From Sphingomonadaceae bacterium (lineage in GTDB: Bacteria > Pseudomonadota > Alphaproteobacteria > Sphingomonadales > Sphingomonadaceae): DNA of 17,526 nucleotides. Shown here piece by piece: positions 7,497-14,725 of the stretch. The notes beneath the pieces were generated by a model. It was given only the letters and a program-made list of their open reading frames with translations, did no database searches and was not told where the DNA came from. The translations under genes and the position numbers were made by a program. The stretch is taken from positions 1 through 17,526 of the forward strand of contig JACFNY010000009.1 in NCBI GenBank assembly GCA_019454625.1. Reading direction: 5' to 3'. Position 1 is the stretch's first letter, and every line of letters begins with the position of its first letter.

Positions 7497-8816
7497 TCAG
7501 CCGGGCAGCAGGTCCGGATCGGCCAGCAACATTCCCCCCTTGATCGCGATGACCTCGTTGCACCCATCCTCGATCAGCGAGGCGCGGGCGTCGCGGAACA
7601 GCTTCTCCATCGGATATTCGCGCGTCAGCCCGTTGCCGCCGAACATCTGCAAGGCATCGCTCGTCACCTCGAGCGCGTACTGCGTCGACGTCACCTTGGA
7701 GAACATCGCCGTCTGCAATGCGGGCACCGCGTTGTTCATGTTGAACGCCGTCACCCGCCGCGCCAGCGCGCGTGAAATCTCGACCTTGCGCGCCATGTGG
7801 AACAGCCGTCGCGCGACATCCTGATGCCGGACCAGCGGCACGCCGCCCTGCCGCCGTTCGTGCGCGTAGGCGTGCGCCAATTCATAGGCGGCGCGCGCGC
7901 AGCCCGTGAACGTCGCGCCCATCAGCGCGTTCGCCTCGCTGTGGATGGCGTAGACGCCCTTCAGATAATCCTCGGGCGCGACGAGCAGATGGTCGATGTC
8001 GAGCGTCACGTCGTTGAAGAAGATCTCACCCTGCGGCAGCGCGCGCTGACCCATCTTCTCGAGCGGCTTGCCCTTCGAAACGCCCGGCGCGTCGAGCGGC
8101 ACGATCACCACCGCGCCGCGCGCGGGATCGTAGCCGGAGCCGGTCTCGGCCGCGCAGTAGAGGATGCAGAGTTCCGCCACCGGGCCGTTCGAGACCCACG
8201 CCGATTTCTGGCCGTTGATGACGATCTTGCCGTCCGAGATGCGCGCGACGCAGTTGGGCCGGTTCGGTTTCCCTGCGGCATGGGCGGCGTGCCCGCCGGG
8301 GTCGATCGAATCGCTGCCCCGGTCGGGCTCCGTGATGCCCCAGCTCCCGATCAGCGACTCAGGGTAGGTGCGGGCCACGAAATCATTGCCGAATTTCGCC
8401 GCCATGTAATGCGGCAGCAGGCCGGCGCCTGCGGAGATGGCGAGGCCGGCATCGCCCCAGCCGAGTTCCTCGAACAGGATCGCGAACACGTGCGGCATCT
8501 CCTCGGACGAGAAGGACGCCAGCGTCGCCATGTCGATGCCCAGCTCGGCGTAGGCGCGGCGGAATTCCCAGTAGCGCGAGGTCTTGTCCACCACCGCGTC
8601 GGCGCTCAGCCGGTCGAGCTCGGTGCCGATCGGCCGCATCACCTTCTCGGCGAAGCTGTGCAGTGACTTCTGCAACTCCGCCGCAATCTCCGGAAGCGGC
8701 GGCTCCGCACCAAGCTGACCCAGTTTCACGTGCGGGTCCGAATCCCACTGCGCGAAGGGGAGCGGTCCACCGCTGGGGGCGATGTCGTGATCGGCGACGG
8801 CAAGCTGATGGTTCAC
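7497..8816 (-). CDS. Acyl-CoA dehydrogenase (FAD), first gene of operon 2
   Basis: FAD enzyme forming a 2,3-enoyl-CoA. The GTG start at 8816 has an excellent GGAGGA site and gives 439 residues, slightly longer than the usual 380-400 because of a 40-residue N-terminal lead and an insert near 170-190. Motifs: GITEPDRGSD (160-169, flavin/substrate loop), MFGGNG (391-396), YPMEKLFRDAR (401-411). In the C-terminal IxEGTxEI region, where the catalytic Glu of medium- and short-chain enzymes lies, this protein reads IEDGCNEV, so the aligned base appears to be Asp417. It is divergent from the AraC gene and upstream of thiolase, ligase and reductase, which suggests AraC control. Substrate unknown. Confidence 0.94.
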   Translation of the reverse strand: MNHQLAVADHDIAPSGGPLPFAQWDSDPHVKLGQLGAEPPLPEIAAELQKSLHSFAEKVMRPIGTELDRLSADAVVDKTSRYWEFRRAYAELGIDMATLASFSSEEMPHVFAILFEELGWGDAGLAISAGAGLLPHYMAAKFGNDFVARTYPESLIGSWGITEPDRGSDSIDPGGHAAHAAGKPNRPNCVARISDGKIVINGQKSAWVSNGPVAELCILYCAAETGSGYDPARGAVVIVPLDAPGVSKGKPLEKMGQRALPQGEIFFNDVTLDIDHLLVAPEDYLKGVYAIHSEANALMGATFTGCARAAYELAHAYAHERRQGGVPLVRHQDVARRLFHMARKVEISRALARRVTAFNMNNAVPALQTAMFSKVTSTQYALEVTSDALQMFGGNGLTREYPMEKLFRDARASLIEDGCNEVIAIKGGMLLADPDLLPG

Positions 8817-8850
8817 GATCTTCCTCCAAGGTCGGGCCGGACTGATCTTG

Positions 8851-8909
8851 TGTCATCCATTCCCGATGCTGCGATCAAAACATGAAGCCGGGCATCATTG
8901 AATGTCATC
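8851..8909. promoter_or_regulatory. Direct repeat TGTCATC in the divergent promoter region
   Basis: TGTCATC occurs at 8851-8857 and 8903-8909, same orientation, start-to-start distance 52 bp (about five helical turns), between the dehydrogenase GTG and the AraC-family ATG. Direct-repeat half-sites on one DNA face are common for AraC-family regulators. Seven bases is short, so this is a candidate only. Confidence 0.25.
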
Positions 8910-8922
8910 TTGTGCCAAGCTT

Positions 8923-8951
8923 TTGACTTTAACTGCCATGCCGCGCATGAT
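8923..8951 (+). promoter_or_regulatory. Candidate sigma-70 promoter for the AraC-family gene
   Basis: TTGACT (8923-8928) and CATGAT (8946-8951) are separated by 17 bp and match the -35 and -10 consensus at 5/6 and 4/6. The start point would be near 8958, leaving a leader of only about 12 nt with the GGGAGG site (8959-8964), which is tight. The TTGACT box is the strongest -35-like element in this intergenic region. Confidence 0.35.
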
Positions 8952-8969
8952 GCATCGCGGGAGGCAAGC

Positions 8970-9992
8970 ATGAAGATCGAACTGCTCGGCTCGATGCGTA
9001 TGCCGAACCAGAGCGTCCGCATCATGCGCGCGGTGCTGGACGAGGCCGGGATCGATCCCCTGCCGCTGCTCGCCGAGGCCAGTATTCCCCTCGCGAGCGC
9101 CGACGATCCGCAAGGCGAAGTCTCCGGACTTCAGGAGCTTCGCTTTCAGGAGGTGTTCGCCGGTGCGACGCGCGACATCCCCGGCCTGTGGTTCCACACC
9201 GGGATGCGCTACCGGCTAATGACCTACGGTCCGCTCGGGCTCGCCGTGCTGTCGGCCGGAACGGTGCACGACGGGCTGAAGGTTCTGGTGGCGTTCCAGG
9301 CGCTCACCTATTCGCTGCTGCAATACCGGCTTTACGAGGAAAACGGAGCGCTCGCGGGCATGGAGGTGGACGACGGCAATGTCGCGCCCGATCTTCGCGA
9401 ATTCTGTCTCGTGCGTTCGCTCGGGTCGGCGACCACCTTCCTCAAGGACATGCGGCAGCCGTTCCCGCTGGCGCGCATCGAGTCGTCCGTCCCGCCGCGC
9501 AGCGACGGCATCGACTATACGGCGGAGCTCGGCGTGCCCGTCGTGTTCGGTGCGCCGGTGACGCGCTGGGTGTTCCAGCCCGGCGCGGCCGACCTCGCGC
9601 TACCGATGGCGAGCCCGCTCCTCGAACAAACCTACCAGCAGCTCTGCGCGCGGCTGATCGACGAGGCGCAGGTCAGCGACGACATGGTGGGGCGGCTCTA
9701 CTCGCTGCTCGTCCGGTCGAGCCGGGGCTTCCCTTCGGCGGCTGAGGCCGCCGCGCAGCTCGCGGTTTCGGAGCGCACGCTGCACCGGCGACTCGCAAAG
9801 CAGAACCTCGGCTTCGGCGATGTCCTCGATCAGGTCCGCGAGCAGCGTGCCTGCTATCTCCTCGACCGCTCGCATCTCTCCGTCGAGGCGATCGGCGAAA
9901 TGTTGGGCTTCGCCGAAACGGCGAGCTTTTCGCGGGCCTTTAAGCGATGGACCGGCGTGTCGCCGATCAAGTTCCGGCAACGTCCCCGCTAG
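8970..9992 (+). CDS. AraC-family transcriptional regulator, arabinose-binding-like sensor type
   Basis: DNA-binding regulator of 340 residues. The N-terminal part (about 20-205, including the FRAME-like segments PGLWFHTGMRYR and MTYGPLGLAVLSAG) matches the arabinose-binding-like sensor domain of the OruR-type AraC branch. The C-terminal 88 residues carry two helix-turn-helices: SAAEAAAQLAVSERTLHRRL (256-275) and the signature around VEAIGEMLGFAETASFSRAF, ending KRWTGVSPIKFR. ATG 8970 with GGGAGG before it is preferred over an in-frame TTG 24 codons upstream. It is transcribed away from operon 2 across 153 bp and convergently with the dehydratase gene (28 bp apart, no terminator hairpin seen). 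It probably senses a pathway compound and activates operon 2; that is inferred from position. Confidence 0.93.
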   Translation: MKIELLGSMRMPNQSVRIMRAVLDEAGIDPLPLLAEASIPLASADDPQGEVSGLQELRFQEVFAGATRDIPGLWFHTGMRYRLMTYGPLGLAVLSAGTVHDGLKVLVAFQALTYSLLQYRLYEENGALAGMEVDDGNVAPDLREFCLVRSLGSATTFLKDMRQPFPLARIESSVPPRSDGIDYTAELGVPVVFGAPVTRWVFQPGAADLALPMASPLLEQTYQQLCARLIDEAQVSDDMVGRLYSLLVRSSRGFPSAAEAAAQLAVSERTLHRRLAKQNLGFGDVLDQVREQRACYLLDRSHLSVEAIGEMLGFAETASFSRAFKRWTGVSPIKFRQRPR

Positions 9993-10020
9993 AGATGGAT
10001 TCGACAGCTCGGACAGCGAT

Positions 10021-10962
10021 TCACGGAACACCCCCAGCAAGGATGATCGCGAGGTGCGCGGCATCGAGATGCCCGCCCGAGACGATGCACACGACCGGAC
10101 CTGGATGATCGCCGGCAAGCGCCGCGGCGACCGGCGCGGCGCCCGCACCTTCCGCGATCACATGATGGCGCTCGGCGAGCATCCGCACCGCGGCAGCCGT
10201 CTCGGCGAGCGATACCAGCGTCGTACCGGCGACGAGGCTTCGCACCAGCGGCCACATGGCCGGAATGACGGTCGGCCCGCCCATGCCGGTGATGAACGAT
10301 GGCGCGAACGGCACCGTGACCGGCTCACCGGCCGCGAATGCCGCGCGCAGCGGCGCTCCCGTCTCGGTTTCGCTCGCAACGACATCGGTAGCGGAGTCTT
10401 GCGCCTTCAGCGCCGCGGCGATGCCGCAGGCGAGCCCGCCGCCGCCGTAGGGCACGAGCACCGTGGCAACGTCCGGCAGGTCCTCGAGAATCTCGGCACC
10501 GATCGTGGCGTTGCCGGCGAGCACCTCGCTCTCAACGACGGGATGGATGAACGCCGGATCGGCGGGCGGCTCGGCCAGCATCGCCCACCAGCGATCATAG
10601 GCGAGCGGCACGACGCTTGCGCCAAATCTTTGCAACGCCTCCACCTTGCTGCGCGCGGCGGTATCCGGGACATAGGCGGTTACCGGAATACCGCGCGCAC
10701 GGCCGGCGTAGGCGAGGCCCTGCGCGAAATTCCCGGCGCTTGCGGTGGAGACTCCGTCGCGGCCGGTATCGCCACGGCTGAGAAGCGCATTCGCAGCGCA
10801 GCGGATCTTGAAGGAGCCGACCGGCTGCAGCGTTTCGAGCTTCAGATAAATATCGTCCCGCGTAGCACCCTGCAGCCGGATGAGCGGCGTGCGCACGGCA
10901 AGGTCGCGGATGCGTTCGCGGGCCGCGTCGATCTCCGCGCGGCCAGGCACGGCGGGGCTCAT
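10021..10962 (-). CDS. PLP fold-type-II threonine/serine-dehydratase-like enzyme (distal paralogue)
   Basis: Cytoplasmic PLP enzyme of 313 residues of the threonine dehydratase/serine racemase family, expected to eliminate water and ammonia from a beta-hydroxy amino acid, or to racemise or otherwise deaminate a related one. The Schiff-base lysine is K52 in VGSFKIR, the substrate/cofactor loop is SAGNFAQG (75-82), and the phosphate-binding tetraglycine is at 173-176. No regulatory ACT domain is present, so it is the catabolic type. The usual SFKxRGA reads SFKIRCA, a change next to the PLP lysine. ATG 10962 overlaps the TGA of a 19-codon ORF (ATGA). EutB-like, serine racemase or 3-hydroxyaspartate dehydratase activities are alternatives. 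Confidence 0.9.
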   Translation of the reverse strand: MSPAVPGRAEIDAARERIRDLAVRTPLIRLQGATRDDIYLKLETLQPVGSFKIRCAANALLSRGDTGRDGVSTASAGNFAQGLAYAGRARGIPVTAYVPDTAARSKVEALQRFGASVVPLAYDRWWAMLAEPPADPAFIHPVVESEVLAGNATIGAEILEDLPDVATVLVPYGGGGLACGIAAALKAQDSATDVVASETETGAPLRAAFAAGEPVTVPFAPSFITGMGGPTVIPAMWPLVRSLVAGTTLVSLAETAAAVRMLAERHHVIAEGAGAAPVAAALAGDHPGPVVCIVSGGHLDAAHLAIILAGGVP

Positions 10963-11018
10963 CGCGTCCTCGCCGGTTTCAGGGTGCGGTCTGAAATCAT
11001 GGCCGATGCCGTATGCAT
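10959..11018 (-). CDS. Possible 19-residue leader peptide coupled to the dehydratase gene
   Basis: A small ORF starts at ATG 11018 behind GGGAGGAG, which is a stronger ribosome site than the dehydratase's own GAGGA. It encodes 19 residues (begins MHTASAMISD, ends KPARTR). Its TGA overlaps the ATG of the downstream dehydratase in an ATGA, and the dehydratase frame has no other start codon upstream. This arrangement fits a translational-coupling leader. There is no run of regulatory codons that would mark a classical attenuator. No protein homology can be claimed. Confidence 0.4.
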   Translation of the reverse strand: MHTASAMISDRTLKPARTR

Positions 11019-11077
11019 ACCCGTCTCCTCCCGAAGATGATCAGAACGGCCTCCGCCGGGGCGGGCAACATGCGGCG

Positions 11078-12079
11078 CTATTGCAGGCCCGTGATGCGCT
11101 GTCCCGCTTCGACATGCGCGGCGAACCCGGCGATGTCGATGTTCGCGCCGCAAACGATCACGCCGACGCGCTTGCCCCGCACGCGTTCGGCGAGCGGCCC
11201 CATGAGCGCGGCCGTCGCCGCCGCGGCCGCGGGCTCCACCGCCAGCCGCGCCTCGCGGAACAGGAGGTCCATTCCGGCGCGGAGCGCATCGTCGGAAACC
11301 AGCACGATCTCCTCGACCGCTTCGCGGCACAGGCCGAAACTGTACGGCAGCGAGTAAGGCGGCCCGAGGCTGTCCGCGATCGTCGCGATCGTCGCGTTCG
11401 CGGCGGGCGCGCCCTCGGCGAAGCTTCGGCGCATATTGTCCGCCCCCTCCGGCTCCACGCCGAACACCCGGCAGCCCGGCATGAGCAGCCGGATCGCCGT
11501 GGCGAGACCGGCGCAGAGCCCGCCGCCGCCGATCGGGCAGATCAGCACGTCGAGCGGCTCGGTCTGGCTCGCCCATTCGAGGCCGATGGTCGCGGTGCCG
11601 AGCGCGGTGCGCGGGCCTTCGAAGGGGTGCACGAACGTGCGCCCTTCCTCGGCTTCGATCTGCCGCGCCCGTTCGAAGGCCGCGGCACCGTCCGCGGCGA
11701 TCTCCACCTCGGCGCCGAGGCGGCGGCAACGCTCGATGCGCGCCGGATTGGCCGTGGGCAGCATCACCACGCGCGCCGATATGCCCAGCGTCCGGGCGGC
11801 ATAGGCGGTCGCGATGGCATGATTGCCCGCACTGACGGCGGTGACGCCGCGCGCCCGCTGCGCCGCGTCGAGCGCAAGCATCACCGTCAGCGCACCGCGC
11901 GGCTTGAACGTCCCGGTCCGCTGGAACAGTTCGAGCTTCAGGTTGACGCAGGTGTCGGGACCGAGGCGCTCCCGCAGTTCGTCCGCCTGCCAGTCGAGCG
12001 TCGGCGTGGTGACGATGTGGGAGCCCAGCGCCGCGCGCGCCGCGCGAATCGCCTCGATCGTTATCGCAGGATCAGTCAT
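11078..12079 (-). CDS. PLP fold-type-II threonine/serine-dehydratase-like enzyme (proximal paralogue)
   Basis: A second dehydratase-like PLP enzyme, 333 residues. It has the family's textbook TFKPRGA with PLP lysine K59, SAGNHA (83-88), the tetraglycine loop at 184-187, and a C-terminal VCGANID segment; there is no ACT domain. It belongs to the same superfamily as the next gene, but motif wording and length differ, so this is not a recent tandem duplication. Expected chemistry is deamination of a Ser/Thr-like or beta-hydroxy amino acid; 3-hydroxyaspartate dehydratase, serine racemase and EutB-type roles are alternatives. It follows the peptidase by 55 bp. The ATG at 12079 lacks a convincing Shine-Dalgarno. 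Confidence 0.92.
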   Translation of the reverse strand: MTDPAITIEAIRAARAALGSHIVTTPTLDWQADELRERLGPDTCVNLKLELFQRTGTFKPRGALTVMLALDAAQRARGVTAVSAGNHAIATAYAARTLGISARVVMLPTANPARIERCRRLGAEVEIAADGAAAFERARQIEAEEGRTFVHPFEGPRTALGTATIGLEWASQTEPLDVLICPIGGGGLCAGLATAIRLLMPGCRVFGVEPEGADNMRRSFAEGAPAANATIATIADSLGPPYSLPYSFGLCREAVEEIVLVSDDALRAGMDLLFREARLAVEPAAAAATAALMGPLAERVRGKRVGVIVCGANIDIAGFAAHVEAGQRITGLQ

Positions 12080-12134
12080 GCCGCGTATGTCGCATTTTTT
12101 CCGCCGCGCGGAAGGCCGATTTTTGACCGAGCGC

Positions 12135-13334
12135 CTACTTGCGGGCGAAGCGCGCCTTCATGATGCGCGCCAGCTGGTCGTGCGGCAAACCGTAGACCTT
12201 CACGTTGTTCGCGCCCGTCATCGTCCCGGACGCCACGAGCTGGTTCACGAGCGCCTCTTCCGTCGCCTGAACGGTGGCCGAGAACAGCGCGTTCATCGTG
12301 CTGCTGTCGGTATCGTTGATCATCGCGGAAAGACGCGGCGCCCCGCCGAGCGGGATAACGTGGCTCGTGGAGAAGGCGAGCGCGAACTCACCGGAGAGCG
12401 CGCCCGCCGTGCTTCCGGTGCGGCCGACGCCGAGCGCCGCGCGGCGCGCCAGCCGCTCCAGCTGATGCGGCATCAGCGGCGCGTCGGTGGCGATGACGAT
12501 CAGCAGCGAGTTCTTGTCCTGCGGCTTGCCCGCGTCGGGGCCGAGGACCGCGACGCCGTTCACCTCAGGCCACGCGCCCTGGATCTCCTTGCCGATCGGC
12601 ACACCCGCGATGCGCAGGTCGTAGCGGTCGCCGTGGTTCGCCTGCACGAGCACGCCCACGGTGTAGCGCTTGTCCCCCGCCGACACGACGCGCGACGCGG
12701 TGCCGATGCCGCCCTTGAAGGTATAGGCGATCATGCCCGTCCCCCCGCCGACATTGCCCTCGGCGACCGGGCCGCCCTTGGCGCCGTCGAGCGCCGCGAA
12801 CACGTGATCGCGGGTGAGGCCGTGGCCGAAGACGTCGTTGAGCCGGCTGTCAAGCGTTTCGGCGACCACGGGGAGCACGCGGGAGATCAGCGCCTCCTCC
12901 GGGACCTTGCCGATCGACCAGTCCATCAGGCTCTGATGCACGAGGCCGACGTTGCCCGATCCGGTGAGCGCGATCGGCCCGAGGAACTGCCCGATCTCGT
13001 CGACGAGGTGCATTCCGGTCCATTCGCCGGTGCCGTTGATCACGGCCCTGCCCGCCGCGACGCCGTCGATGCTGCCCTTGCCGAGCGGGTGGATGATCGT
13101 CACGCCGGTGCGGTACGGCCCCTTGCCGATCAGCAGCGGACCTTCGCCCGAGATGACCGTGCTGTGGCCGACCTCGACGCCCGCGACATCGGTGATAGCA
13201 TTCAGCGCCCCCGGCGTGCCCTCGAACGGAACGCCGAGATCGCGTGCGCGCGGCGCGGCGAGCACGGCCGTCGAAACGAGCAGCGCAAGCAGCAGCGGCA
13301 GCGCTGCGGTCCACAGTCTTTGCGTCAAAGTCAT
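12135..13334 (-). CDS. bapA: BapA-like beta-peptidyl aminopeptidase (family S58/P1), exported
   Basis: Ntn-type aminopeptidase of the DmpA/BapA family, able to remove N-terminal residues, characteristically beta-amino acids, from peptides and amides. The 399-residue precursor has a signal peptide (about 1-26, hydrophobic core ALPLLLALLV, cleavage after VLA). The family autoproteolysis site is at Asn275-Ser276 (DKNSLLIVIATDAPL). If the signal is cut after Ala26, the nucleophile becomes mature residue 250, which agrees with the Ser250 I recall for characterised BapA. GHGLTRDHV, NVGGGTGM and GRTGSTAGALSGEFALAFSTS are further family blocks. The sequence is very close to Sphingosinicella BapA as remembered; no alignment was run. 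ATG 13334 has GGGAGGG upstream; an in-frame ATG at 13367 overlaps the transporter stop (ATGA) and would add 11 residues. The periplasmic enzyme is paired with the preceding symporter. Confidence 0.92.
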   Translation of the reverse strand: MTLTQRLWTAALPLLLALLVSTAVLAAPRARDLGVPFEGTPGALNAITDVAGVEVGHSTVISGEGPLLIGKGPYRTGVTIIHPLGKGSIDGVAAGRAVINGTGEWTGMHLVDEIGQFLGPIALTGSGNVGLVHQSLMDWSIGKVPEEALISRVLPVVAETLDSRLNDVFGHGLTRDHVFAALDGAKGGPVAEGNVGGGTGMIAYTFKGGIGTASRVVSAGDKRYTVGVLVQANHGDRYDLRIAGVPIGKEIQGAWPEVNGVAVLGPDAGKPQDKNSLLIVIATDAPLMPHQLERLARRAALGVGRTGSTAGALSGEFALAFSTSHVIPLGGAPRLSAMINDTDSSTMNALFSATVQATEEALVNQLVASGTMTGANNVKVYGLPHDQLARIMKARFARK

Positions 13335-13363
13335 GGTATGACCCTCCCTGTCGAACGAAGCCT

Positions 13364-14725
13364 TCATTGCGTGCGTTCCGCTGCATGGGCACTGCGAAAC
13401 CGCACGAGCAGCAGCAGGCTCGCCGCCACGAGCAGCGAGGGCAGGATCGCGAACGCAAGCCGCACCCCTGTGAGCGCGGATTGAGGCTGCTCGACCACCG
13501 TCCCGCTCGACGCGACGAAGCCGGTCCACGACAGCACGGCGCCCGTCACCAGGCCGCCGAGGGCAAGGCCCAGCTTCTCGCCCGCCGTCCACAGCCCCGT
13601 GAACATGCCCTGCCGGTGGATGCCGGTGGCGCGGGCGTCCGCATCGAGCACATCGGGCAGCAGCGCGAAGGGAAAAAGCTGCTGCCCCGCGAAGGCGAGG
13701 CCCATCAGGCAGACCTGCGCATAGAGCAGCGCATCGCTCGCCCCGCTGTCGCAGAACCAGAGGCCCGCGGTCGCAAGCGCCAGTAGCACGCTCGATCCGA
13801 TATAGGCCCCGACCTTGCCCGCGCCGCGGGAGAGCCGCACCCAGAGCGGCATGGCGACGATCGCCGACACGTTGAGCGCGACGAACAGCAGCGTCACCGT
13901 GATCCCCGAGCCGCCCCGGATATGCACCGCGTAGTAGGGCAGCGCGCCGGAAAAGCATCCGAGGCCCGCCAGTTGCAGCAGATAGGCGGCGAGCAGCAGC
14001 AGGAACGGCTTGCACGCCGCGGCCTGCCGCAGCCCTTCGCCGAGCTTGAATTCGGCCGGAACGGACGCCGTCCCGAGCCCGCGCGTCGCGAACACCGGGA
14101 CGATCATGGCAATGCCGCATATCATGCCGATGGTGAACGCCATCACCGCGTAGCCCGCCCGCCCGCCGCCAGCGAGGTCCACGAGGAACGGCGCACCCGC
14201 ACCGCCGAGCAGGATGCCCGCCATGGCAAAGCCCATGCGGAACGACATCAGCGTCGTCCGTTCCTCGGGGCTGCGCGAAATCTCGGCGGGCATGGCGATG
14301 TAGGGAACCGAAAACACCGCGTAGGCTGTCGCACAGGCCATGTAGGCCAGCGTCACGTACACGAAACGCTCGAACGGCGTTTCGAACGCGGGCACCGAGA
14401 ACAACAGCACGAAGAACAGGCTCATGGTGATGCCGCCGACCAGCATGTAGGGCCGCCTCCGGCCCCAGCGGCTCTGCGTGCGATCGGAAACCATTCCGAT
14501 CACGGGGTCGATCAGCACGTCCCAGAATTTCGGGATGAACACCGTGATCGCCGCCAGCGCCGGCGAGATGCCGAGAACGCTGGTCATGAAATAGAGCAGC
14601 AGCACGCTCGGCACGGTCGAGAACACGCCCGTTCCGAGCGAGCCGACGCCGAACGCGGCCATCGTGCCGACGGGCAGGCCGCGCGTCTCCGCCGAAGCCG
14701 CCGCACCGCCCATGCCGCGGTTCAT
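13364..14725 (-). CDS. GPH/MelB-type MFS symporter
   Basis: Inner-membrane secondary transporter of 453 residues with about 12 predicted hydrophobic helices. The segment KFWDVLIDPVIGMVSDRTQS followed by RWGRRRP is the signature of the glycoside-pentoside-hexuronide:cation (MFS_2) family: the first conserved Asp motif and the loop 2-3 motif. Despite the family name, bacterial members next to catabolic genes move various organic substrates. Its ATG overlaps the upstream ligase TGA (ATGA, 14722-14725), and its own TGA overlaps an alternative start of the bapA-like gene. A transporter directly linked to a periplasmic aminopeptidase suggests import of the released products (inference). No good Shine-Dalgarno precedes the ATG, which favours coupled translation. 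Confidence 0.92.
   Translation of the reverse strand: MNRGMGGAAASAETRGLPVGTMAAFGVGSLGTGVFSTVPSVLLLYFMTSVLGISPALAAITVFIPKFWDVLIDPVIGMVSDRTQSRWGRRRPYMLVGGITMSLFFVLLFSVPAFETPFERFVYVTLAYMACATAYAVFSVPYIAMPAEISRSPEERTTLMSFRMGFAMAGILLGGAGAPFLVDLAGGGRAGYAVMAFTIGMICGIAMIVPVFATRGLGTASVPAEFKLGEGLRQAAACKPFLLLLAAYLLQLAGLGCFSGALPYYAVHIRGGSGITVTLLFVALNVSAIVAMPLWVRLSRGAGKVGAYIGSSVLLALATAGLWFCDSGASDALLYAQVCLMGLAFAGQQLFPFALLPDVLDADARATGIHRQGMFTGLWTAGEKLGLALGGLVTGAVLSWTGFVASSGTVVEQPQSALTGVRLAFAILPSLLVAASLLLLVRFRSAHAAERTQ

Noticed and set aside
9993..10020. Possible bidirectional terminator between the convergent AraC and dehydratase genes
   Set aside because: Only 28 bp, with no stem longer than a few bases and no T tract; no terminator can be supported.
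12099..12113. TTCCGC/GCGGAA hairpin near a T run between peptidase and dehydratase
   Set aside because: On the coding (minus) strand the hairpin is followed by A residues, not T, so it is not an intrinsic terminator; the 6-bp stem is not remarkable in this GC-rich DNA.
11823..13484. Plus-strand 553-codon open frame across the dehydratase and peptidase genes
   Set aside because: Arg/Asp/Val-rich shadow translation; the minus-strand genes are well supported.
13368..14120. Upstream extension of the peptidase frame inside the transporter gene
   Set aside because: It is the out-of-frame image of the transporter; the signal peptide and ribosome site place the peptidase start at 13334 (or 13367).
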